Assembly (NCBI GenBank): GCA_900547125.1
Contig: URFU01000112.1
Location: 1-6,327, forward strand
Reading direction: 5' to 3'
DNA length: 6,327 nt
Source: an uncultured Collinsella sp.
Lineage (GTDB): Bacteria > Actinomycetota > Coriobacteriia > Coriobacteriales > Coriobacteriaceae
The translations under genes were made by a program, and so were the position numbers. This document shows positions 1-5,828 of this stretch, one piece after another (within the stretch, counting starts at the first letter, position 1; the number at the start of each line of letters is the position of its first letter). Below the pieces are notes generated by a model. That model did not search any database. It saw only the letters and a program-made list of their open reading frames with translations, and was not told the DNA's origin.

Positions 1-452
1 AGGAGCGCGAGGATGATGCGCTCGCAGAGGTCGATACGGCGGGCTCCGAGCAGCCGAAAACCGAGCCCGCAGCAGACGCGTTTGTCGAACCGGCCACGAC
101 GGCCGCAGGGCAGGACGAGGCCGACGAGCCAACCATTTCCACCGAACAGTTTGGTGTCGTGGCGCCGCTTCTTGCGCCGACGCCCCCGCTCGCTGCGGCT
201 GCGTCCACTGACGCTGCGACCGAACTCGCGCCCGCCGCAGATGCCTTCCTTCGCGCGCTCCTCGAGCAAAACGCAGTGCAAGCGACATCGGCAGTGGCGC
301 GCTCGGGCCAGAGCGAGGATATGCTCGTCGACAGCATCAACGAGGCGCTCTTTGACCTGGTGGGTGACACCGTTATCGAGTTTGGAGCGGCAGGACCGCA
401 GATTATCGAGGATTACGAAGCAGACGTGAGAGGATACCTAGACCATGAGTGA
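1..452 (+). CDS. TerB_C-domain protein, 3' part only (5' end outside the window)
   Basis: This is the last 149 codons of a gene that enters from the left; the first complete codon is at position 3 and the TGA stop at 450-452. The first ~50 visible residues are rich in Glu, Ala, Pro and Thr and look like a disordered linker. The last ~60 residues form a compact helical segment containing SINEALFDLVGDTVIEF and ending in DVRGYLDHE. From memory this matches the end of the TerB_C domain (an INE-x-x-FD-x-x-GD-x-x-IE pattern) found in TerB-N/TerB-C proteins beside BrxD-type ATPases and Lhr-like helicases. TerB-like domains are predicted helical, metal-binding or scaffold modules; any enzymatic role is unknown. 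The stop overlaps the start of the ATPase gene, suggesting translational coupling and a shared complex. The N-terminal domains cannot be seen, so the full architecture is inferred. An in-frame ATG-less region precedes GTG 159-161, but the frame is open to the window edge, so no internal start is proposed. Confidence 0.72.
   Translation, partial: EREDDALAEVDTAGSEQPKTEPAADAFVEPATTAAGQDEADEPTISTEQFGVVAPLLAPTPPLAAAASTDAATELAPAADAFLRALLEQNAVQATSAVARSGQSEDMLVDSINEALFDLVGDTVIEFGAAGPQIIEDYEADVRGYLDHE
428..434 (+). promoter_or_regulatory. Ribosome binding site for the BrxD-type ATPase gene
   Basis: GAGAGGA lies 10 bases before the ATG at 445, inside the end of the upstream coding region. Together with the ATGAGTGA overlap at 445-452 it supports ATG 445 as the start and coupled translation of the two genes. 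Confidence 0.6.
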
Positions 453-1749
453 TACCGCATCCGCAGCACCCCGCGTGCCCAAGCGCGTCGCCGCCGTCAT
501 TCTCAACTCGCTCAAGGGCGGCGTGGTCCCGCGCATCGGCCTTCCTTACATCACCGTAGGGCGCGAGGTCGAGATCCGCGCCCTGCTCACCGATCTGAGT
601 CTCATCGCCGACGGTGGTGCGAGCTTCCGCTTTCTGGTCGGTCGCTACGGCGCCGGCAAGAGCTTTTTGCTCCAGACCATCCGCACGCACGCCATGGGCG
701 AGGGATTCGTCGTCGCTGATGCCGATCTGTCGCCCGAGCGCCGCCTGCAGGGCGGTCAGGGACAGGGCCTTGCCACCTACCGCGAGCTCATCCGCAATAT
801 ATCGACCAAGACGCGCCCCGAAGGCGGTGCGCTCAACCTTATTTTGGATCGCTGGGTCGCCTCGTGTGCCGACGTCGACGAGTCGGTCGTCAATGCCCAA
901 CTGGCCCCGCTCGAGGAGATGGTCCACGGCTTCGACTTCACCCGCATGCTCCGCCGCTATCGCATGGCCGTATCCGAGGGCGATGAAGAGGCTATGGGCC
1001 GCGTGACCAAATGGATTCGCGGTGAGTACCGCACCAAGAGCGAGGCACGCGCTGAGCTGGGCTCCTCGACCATCATCAGCGATGACGACTGGTACGACTA
1101 CGTTAAGCTCATTGCGCGCTTTTTGGTCTGCAGCGGCTACAAGGGCATGCTGGTGCTCATCGACGAGCTCGTAAATCTGTACAAGATTCCCAACGCGATC
1201 ACGCGCCAGTACAACTACGAGAAAATCCTGACCATGTACAACGACACGCTCCAGGGCAAAGCGCAGTACCTGGGCATGATCATGGGCGGCACGCCAACCT
1301 CCATCGAAGACCGTCGCCGCGGCGTGTTCTCCTACGAGGCTCTGCGCAGCCGGCTCGCGCAGGGTCGCTTTGCGCGCGAGGACCTTAAGGACATGCTCGC
1401 GCCCATCATCCGTCTGCAGCCACTCACCTACGAGGAGCTGCTGGTGCTCATCGAAAAACTCATGCAGATCCATGCCGGCTACTTTGGCTGGACGCCCACG
1501 CTTACCGAGAACGACTTGGTGGACTTCCTCAAGATCGAGTTCGGTCGCGTGGGAGCCGATACGCACCTGACGCCGCGTGAAGTCATTCGCGACTTTATCG
1601 AGCTGCTCGACATCCTATGCCAAAACCCCGATGCCAACGTGGCCGAGTTACTGCAAAGCGTCGGCGGCGACGCGCTGGCGCCGGCAACCGCAACAGGCGA
1701 CACCGACACCGCAGGCGGCGACCGTAACTTCGCCGAATTCACCATCTAA
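445..1749 (+). CDS. brxD: BrxD-type P-loop ATPase (DUF2791 / BREX ATP-binding family)
   Basis: A complete 434-residue cytoplasmic AAA-like ATPase. The N-terminal family signature GGVVPRIGLPYITVGRE is at residues 25-41. Walker A GRYGAGKS is at 66-73 (Lys72), followed by DADLSPERRL at 92-101, another hallmark of the family. Walker B LVLIDE is at 236-241 (Asp240, Glu241). A sensor-1-like stretch, GMIMGGTP, is at 277-284. LTPREVIRDF at 375-384 lies in a probable C-terminal winged helix, followed by a Gly/Ala/Thr-rich tail. Length and motif order fit BrxD, the small ATPase of type 2 BREX; all catalytic residues are present. The start is fixed by the GAGAGGA site and the 8-bp overlap with the TerB_C gene. 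It probably hydrolyses ATP to load or drive the downstream helicase on DNA; this is inference from co-occurrence. The symbol is given by family; the gene is outside a visible BREX locus. Confidence 0.9.
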   Translation: MSDTASAAPRVPKRVAAVILNSLKGGVVPRIGLPYITVGREVEIRALLTDLSLIADGGASFRFLVGRYGAGKSFLLQTIRTHAMGEGFVVADADLSPERRLQGGQGQGLATYRELIRNISTKTRPEGGALNLILDRWVASCADVDESVVNAQLAPLEEMVHGFDFTRMLRRYRMAVSEGDEEAMGRVTKWIRGEYRTKSEARAELGSSTIISDDDWYDYVKLIARFLVCSGYKGMLVLIDELVNLYKIPNAITRQYNYEKILTMYNDTLQGKAQYLGMIMGGTPTSIEDRRRGVFSYEALRSRLAQGRFAREDLKDMLAPIIRLQPLTYEELLVLIEKLMQIHAGYFGWTPTLTENDLVDFLKIEFGRVGADTHLTPREVIRDFIELLDILCQNPDANVAELLQSVGGDALAPATATGDTDTAGGDRNFAEFTI

Positions 1750-1786
1750 CCTGCCAAAAAGGGACAGGTTTATTTTGGCAGGTTTT
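1748..1786 (+). repeat. Perfect 12-bp inverted repeat: terminator-like or attenuator hairpin between ATPase and helicase genes
   Basis: AACCTGCCAAAA (1748-1759) and TTTTGGCAGGTT (1773-1784) are perfectly complementary around a 13-base loop, and the right arm runs into TTTTAT. The left arm includes the last two bases of the ATPase stop codon. The left half AACCTG can instead pair with CAGGTT at 1765-1770 in the loop, so two mutually exclusive hairpins are possible. CAGGTTTAT (1765-1773) and CAGGTTTTAT (1779-1788) form an imperfect direct repeat. It could be an intrinsic terminator that partly uncouples the helicase, an attenuator, or a dispersed palindromic element of REP/MITE type. The stem is real; the function is inferred. 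Confidence 0.6.
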
Positions 1787-1803
1787 ATCTGGGCAAACGT
1801 TGA

Positions 1804-1828
1804 GGCAGTCATGCAGCAAGCCACTGCC
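1804..1828 (+). repeat. Small inverted repeat in the leader of the helicase gene
   Basis: GGCAGT (1804-1809) and ACTGCC (1823-1828) are complementary around a 13-base loop, about 26 bases before the helicase ribosome binding site. With the larger hairpin upstream it makes this 116-bp spacer unusually structured. A 6-bp stem can arise by chance, so confidence is low. Confidence 0.25.
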
Positions 1829-1853
1829 CGCCGCATTGAGAGATTCGCTTTTG

Positions 1854-1861
1854 AAAGGAGG
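1854..1861 (+). promoter_or_regulatory. Ribosome binding site that sets the helicase start
   Basis: AAAGGAGG ends four bases before GTG 1866-1868. It is the strongest Shine-Dalgarno match in the spacer and argues for GTG 1866 over the upstream in-frame TTG at 1800, which has no such site and would place 22 unremarkable residues in front of the conserved start. Confidence 0.8.
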
Positions 1862-1865
1862 CCCC

Positions 1866-4310
1866 GTGAACGCCTTTGACCGCTACGCCCCGTTTATCCA
1901 AGACTTCATCTACTCCCACGATTGGGAGAGCCTGCGCTCCATTCAGGTTGCGGCGGCAGATGCCATCTTTAACACGCAAGACAATGTGCTCCTGACGGCA
2001 TCCACAGCTTCCGGCAAAACCGAGGCAGCCTTCTTTCCCATCCTGACCGAGTTTTGGGAGAGCCCGCCCGCAAGCGTTGGCGCCCTCTACATCGGCCCCC
2101 TCAAGGCACTCATCAATGATCAGTTCGTCCGTCTCAATGACCTATGCGAAGAAGCCGATATCCCCGTCTGGCACTGGCATGGCGACGTCTCGCAATCGCA
2201 CAAGGCTAAGCTCATCAAAAAACCGAGCGGCATCTTGCAGATTACGCCTGAGTCACTCGAAGCGCTCTTAATCCATAAGCACATGGCGATCCCGCGCATG
2301 TTTTGCGACCTGCGCTATGTGGTCATCGATGAGGTCCACTCGCTCATGCGCGGCGACCGCGGCGGTCAGACGCTGTGCCTTATCGAGCGCCTCTCGCGCA
2401 TGGCAGGCGTGCAGCCCCGCCGCATCGGCCTTTCTGCCACCATCGGCGACCCCAAGCGCACGGGCGCCTTTCTCTCACAGGGAACGGGGCGCGACTGCGT
2501 TATCCCCCGCTTTGAGGAACCGCGCCGCGTGTGGCGTATCTCCATGGAGCACTTCTACAACTCGGGCCCCCAGGCACAGCAGCGGGGATTCGTGGGCACA
2601 AGTCCTCAAGAGGCCGAAGTGCTTGCATGCGAGCGCATTGAGACAGCGGCACCCGCGGCACTGCCCGCCGGCGCCCAAGACATGTGTCACAGCGGACAGC
2701 TCACACAAGAGGAGCGCCGTCAACGTCGCGAGCAGGCGCGGGGCAAGGCCGCTCCCAAAGACCGTCGCACTTCTTCGGCCCCCGAGGGCGAAGTCGATAT
2801 CCCCCAGGCCACCGAGCAGGCGCTCCTCAACCCCACCGACACCGCACCCGACAACGCCGACCCCGGCATGGGCTACATCTTCGAACACACCCGCGGCCGC
2901 AAGTGCCTGGTCTTTGCCAACTCGCGTGAGGAGGCAGAGGCCGTATGCTCCATGCTGCGCAGCTACTGCGAGAGCCGACACGAGCCCGACCGCTTTCTCA
3001 TCCATCACGGCAATCTTTCGGCATCGCTGCGCGAGACAGCCGAGGAACTCATGCGTGACGAGGAACAGGCACAAACGACCGTCACTACCTCTACGCTGGA
3101 GCTCGGTATCGATATCGGCCGCCTGGAGCGTGCGTTTCAGATCGATGCGCCATTTACCGTCAGCTCCTTTTTGCAGCGAATGGGCCGCACGGGACGCCGC
3201 GATCTTCCGCCCGAGATGTGGTTTGTCATGCGTGAGGAAGAGCCCGAGCCGCGCACGATGATGCCCGAGACCATTCCGTGGAAGCTCCTGCAGGGAATCG
3301 CGCTCGTACAACTCTATCGCGAGGAAAAGTGGGTCGAGCCGCCCGAGCTCGATCGACTCCCCTACAGCCTGCTCTACCACCAGACTATGTCGACGCTTGC
3401 CAGTACCGGCGAACTCACGCCGGCAGAGCTTGCCCAGCGCGTGCTCACGCTTAGCTACTTCCATCGCATCTCGGCCGATGACTATCGCGTGCTGCTGCGT
3501 CACCTCATTAAGATCGACCATATCCAGGTCACCGAAGGCGGCGGGCTCATCGTGGGTCTCGCGGGCGAGCGCATCATCAACAACTTTAAGTTCTACGCCG
3601 TGTTCCAGGAAAACGAAGAGTTCACCGTTCGCAGCGAGTCGGCCGAGCTGGGCACAATCGTCAATCCCCCACCGCCTGGCGAGCGCATCGCCATCGCCGG
3701 ACACTGCTGGATTGTCGAGGAAGTGGACTGGAAGCGCCATACCGTCTTTGCCACGCAAGTCAAAGGTCGTGTGCCGGCATACTTTGGCGACTGCCCCGGC
3801 GACATCAATACACACGTGCTCGAGCGCATGCGCAAGGCGCTCAATGAACATGCCGCGTATCCGTACCTTATGGGCAACGCACGGGCACGCCTTGCACAGG
3901 CTCGTCATACCGCCGAGATTTCGGGTGCGGGAACTAAGCCGCTCATCAACCTGGGTGGCGACACCTGGGTGCTCTTCCCCTGGCTGGGCAGCTACGCCTT
4001 TTTGGCGCTCGAGCGTATGCTCAAGATTAAATGTGCCGCGGAGCTGGGCCTTCGCGGACTCGACCCATCGCGCCCGTACTTTATGCAGTTTAAGATGAAG
4101 GCCGACGAAGAGACGTTCTTTGAGGTGCTCGCCGCCGAGGCCGAGAAGGACTTCGATCCCATCGAGCTCGTCTATCCCGGCGAGGTGCCTTATTTTGACC
4201 GCTACGACGAGTTTGTTCCCGAAGAGCTCGTGCGCAAGGGTTTTGCCGAAGGCGTGCTCGACATAGAGGGCATGAAGCAGCGCGTCCGCAGCTGGCGCGA
4301 CCACACATAA
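1866..4310 (+). CDS. brxHI: Lhr-like DEAD/DEAH-box helicase of the BrxHI type
   Basis: A complete 814-residue superfamily 2 nucleic-acid helicase, start GTG 1866. Motifs, numbered from that start: Q-motif-like LRSIQ with Gln27; Walker A TASTASGKT at 44-52 (Lys51); motif Ia YIGPLKALINDQ; motif II DEVH at 155-158; motif III SAT at 190-192; motif IV CLVFANS at 347-353; HHGNLS at 380-385, typical of Lhr-like helicases; motif V TSTLELGID at 408-416; motif VI QRMGRTGRR at 437-445 with both arginine positions intact. The C-terminal half contains a probable winged helix and an Lhr-type beta-barrel around IAIAGHCWIVEEVD (Gly612). It resembles BrxHI of type 2 BREX. The RecA lobes are separated by a polar insertion at about residues 234-333 rich in Glu, Arg, Ala and Pro. 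It likely translocates on DNA with ATP, in partnership with the upstream ATPase; substrate and polarity cannot be read from sequence. Confidence 0.9.
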   Translation: MNAFDRYAPFIQDFIYSHDWESLRSIQVAAADAIFNTQDNVLLTASTASGKTEAAFFPILTEFWESPPASVGALYIGPLKALINDQFVRLNDLCEEADIPVWHWHGDVSQSHKAKLIKKPSGILQITPESLEALLIHKHMAIPRMFCDLRYVVIDEVHSLMRGDRGGQTLCLIERLSRMAGVQPRRIGLSATIGDPKRTGAFLSQGTGRDCVIPRFEEPRRVWRISMEHFYNSGPQAQQRGFVGTSPQEAEVLACERIETAAPAALPAGAQDMCHSGQLTQEERRQRREQARGKAAPKDRRTSSAPEGEVDIPQATEQALLNPTDTAPDNADPGMGYIFEHTRGRKCLVFANSREEAEAVCSMLRSYCESRHEPDRFLIHHGNLSASLRETAEELMRDEEQAQTTVTTSTLELGIDIGRLERAFQIDAPFTVSSFLQRMGRTGRRDLPPEMWFVMREEEPEPRTMMPETIPWKLLQGIALVQLYREEKWVEPPELDRLPYSLLYHQTMSTLASTGELTPAELAQRVLTLSYFHRISADDYRVLLRHLIKIDHIQVTEGGGLIVGLAGERIINNFKFYAVFQENEEFTVRSESAELGTIVNPPPPGERIAIAGHCWIVEEVDWKRHTVFATQVKGRVPAYFGDCPGDINTHVLERMRKALNEHAAYPYLMGNARARLAQARHTAEISGAGTKPLINLGGDTWVLFPWLGSYAFLALERMLKIKCAAELGLRGLDPSRPYFMQFKMKADEETFFEVLAAEAEKDFDPIELVYPGEVPYFDRYDEFVPEELVRKGFAEGVLDIEGMKQRVRSWRDHT

Positions 4311-4471
4311 AACCAGTCTTTTCGGCACGGGGCTTGTTAACCAGTCTATTCCGCCAGCATCGATAAAACGCTGATGCTCCTCGGCATTAAGGCCCACCGA
4401 TTCAAAGTTAACGCATACACCCGCAGCCATCAAGAAGGCTCGAAACTTCTGGCAGCTCGTCAATCGATATA
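4311..4471. other. Convergent intergenic junction with an imperfect direct repeat and possible gene remnant
   Basis: This 161-bp gap separates the end of the helicase from the end of the minus-strand transporter. AACCAGTCT occurs at 4311-4319 and 4339-4347, with similar following bases (TTTCGGCA and ATTCCGCC), 28 bases apart. On the minus strand, about 4460-4311 reads as a plausible protein segment (for example VNFESVGLNAEEHQRFIDAG) with no stop and no good start or ribosome binding site. It may be a decayed gene fragment; I do not recognise the family. A weak 6-bp stem (AGCATC 4356-4361 / GATGCT 4373-4378) lacks a T-run, so I see no convincing terminator for either flanking gene. Confidence 0.3.
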
Positions 4472-5671
4472 TCAATTCTTGGAGACATGTATTCCTACCA
4501 TTTTTAAAGAAACAACGGCGGTAATTGCTATCGCGATTGCGCCAATAACACCGAGCGCTATCTGAATGGGATATAACCCCAACACATATCCAAATATGGA
4601 GAAAAACATTGCAGAAAAGAGAGCCCTTACCAGAGACGCGACGGAAAGGAGCGTCGCGCGGAGATCGTCCGCTATCGCGTCTTGGATTAAGTTTTCCGAA
4701 GTGATGTACACCACTTCTGGGAGAAAACAAAGCACCATGCTAAGGCCAAACAAACACAGCGGATTTGAAGCGAACCACGGAAGAATCATGAAAAGACCGG
4801 CCTCGATTAGCATCGAGCCGAGCATGGTATTTCTTTTCCCGAAACGCGATGAGAAGAAATCTGCTGCAATGTAGGCCGTCGCATTTACTGCATAGGATGC
4901 ACCGAAAAAGATTCCTATTATGGAGACGGGAGCATCAAATGCGTCGAATACCAACTGATTCAAGTTGTAATAACTCCCATAGAATCCATCGAGCATGCTT
5001 GTGCCGATTAGAAGAAGCAACACCGCAAAAGCGGATTCTCCAATGCACCAGGTTTCGCGTCTGAAGACCTTGGCTACGTCAAACCTTTCCTCCCCAGAGT
5101 TTTTGGAATGGGTCGTTTCCATCCTCTCAATGGGATACAGAAGGAAAAGCTGCAGGAGATAGAAAACGGAAACGCATACGTAGAGGGCACTCCAAGATAC
5201 TTGGGCAATGAATGATCCAAGTACGATTGCCACTCCCGTCGCGATTGATTGCGCGGCAAGCAGCCGAGCGTTGATGGTGAGGAAGCGCTCTCCTTGACCG
5301 GCATTTCGGGCAATTTCATATAAAAGTGCTTGTTCGGATCCCGATTGAAGGGAGTAGGCGAGTGCCTCAACAAGGGAAAGCGCGACGAGAAAGGGGCCTG
5401 AGAGCAACAGCATGCCAGCCGTATGGAAGAAAAGCAGCAGCACGCCCACTTGAATCGAGAACTTCTTTCCAAAGAAATCGCCTATCAGCCCTGTTGGCAG
5501 CTCGAGGACGACCGTTGCAATGTTAAACAGGGCTTGATAAAGCGCGATTTCCGTGACAGACATTCCTTTCTCCGCAAGGAAAAGTAGAAACACTCCCCGA
5601 TTTAAAACAAATCCCGCGAGAACGAAAAAGGCGGAATAGACGTGCAGTTGCGTAGTGGCTTGCTTGTTCAT
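4472..5671 (-). CDS. MFS transporter
   Basis: A complete 399-residue integral membrane protein, start ATG (complement of 5669-5671), stop TGA at 4472-4474. The sequence alternates long hydrophobic segments with short polar loops, consistent with 10-12 membrane helices of the major facilitator superfamily. The loop after helix 2 carries ELPTGLIGDFFGKK (57-70), a clear version of MFS motif A (G-x-x-x-D-x-x-G-K/R-K); a weaker echo, ADFFSSRFGKR (270-280), lies at the equivalent place in the second half. A charged central loop is near residues 181-206. RATLLSVASLVRALFSA (338-354) is typical of bacterial MFS exporters. The substrate cannot be assigned; drug or metabolite efflux is a generic possibility. 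GGAAG, six bases before the start (complement of 5678-5682), supports the chosen ATG. Base composition is clearly more AT-rich than both neighbours, suggesting horizontal acquisition. It is convergent with the helicase and not obviously part of that module. Confidence 0.9.
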   Translation of the reverse strand: MNKQATTQLHVYSAFFVLAGFVLNRGVFLLFLAEKGMSVTEIALYQALFNIATVVLELPTGLIGDFFGKKFSIQVGVLLLFFHTAGMLLLSGPFLVALSLVEALAYSLQSGSEQALLYEIARNAGQGERFLTINARLLAAQSIATGVAIVLGSFIAQVSWSALYVCVSVFYLLQLFLLYPIERMETTHSKNSGEERFDVAKVFRRETWCIGESAFAVLLLLIGTSMLDGFYGSYYNLNQLVFDAFDAPVSIIGIFFGASYAVNATAYIAADFFSSRFGKRNTMLGSMLIEAGLFMILPWFASNPLCLFGLSMVLCFLPEVVYITSENLIQDAIADDLRATLLSVASLVRALFSAMFFSIFGYVLGLYPIQIALGVIGAIAIAITAVVSLKMVGIHVSKN

Positions 5672-5828
5672 TTGATACTTCCGATGACAATTTTGGCCTA
5701 GCGGGCGGCGGAATCAACCGAAGATGAGGCGCGTTGGCGCCGGGCGTCCAGATGCGTCATGCTGAAAATAGATGAAGCGTATGATTGACAAAACCATAGA
5801 GCCCGTCACAAATTGACTACTCCCAATG
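5672..5828. other. Intergenic region between the synthase-like gene and the MFS gene
   Basis: This 157-bp gap lies between two minus-strand genes and should hold the MFS promoter, but I find no convincing -35/-10 pair. ATTGAC occurs twice in the same orientation (5784-5789 and 5812-5817), 28 bases apart, and could be an operator or chance. GGCGC (5728-5732) and GCGCC (5737-5741) form a short GC stem without a T-run. GACTA (5815-5819) and TAGTC (5830-5834) form another weak stem that spans the stop codon of the synthase-like gene. Confidence 0.3.
5678..5682 (-). promoter_or_regulatory. Ribosome binding site of the MFS gene
   Basis: On the minus strand this reads GGAAG, six bases before the ATG at 5671. 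It is moderate in strength and supports that start over other in-frame choices further inside the first membrane helix. Confidence 0.5.

Noticed and set aside
13..429. Plus-strand open frame at the left edge starting with ATG
   Set aside because: It is extremely Arg/Ser/Pro-rich, typical of a shifted frame; the TerB_C-like frame covers the same bases and ends at the coupled overlap.
403..1566. 387-codon open frame on the minus strand opposite the ATPase
   Set aside because: It is a shadow of the BrxD-type gene, rich in His, Ala, Val and Asp as expected for antisense of GC-rich coding DNA, with no ribosome binding site or motif.
2317..3261. 314-codon plus-strand frame inside the helicase
   Set aside because: It is an out-of-frame shadow with Arg/Ser/Ala/Pro-rich composition, overlapping conserved helicase motifs in the true frame.
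4356..4378. Stem AGCATC/GATGCT as a terminator for the helicase
   Set aside because: The stem has only six pairs, an 11-base loop and no following T-run on either strand.
2475..4730. 751-codon open frame on the minus strand opposite the helicase
   Set aside because: It is antisense to a helicase with every motif intact. Stops are rare in this frame because of high GC, and the translation is low-complexity with no recognisable domain; only the part beyond 4311 is discussed, as a possible remnant.
5765..5791. Possible minus-strand promoter for the transporter (TTGTCA and TATTTT)
   Set aside because: The spacer is only 15 bases and both hexamers are imperfect, so it was not annotated.
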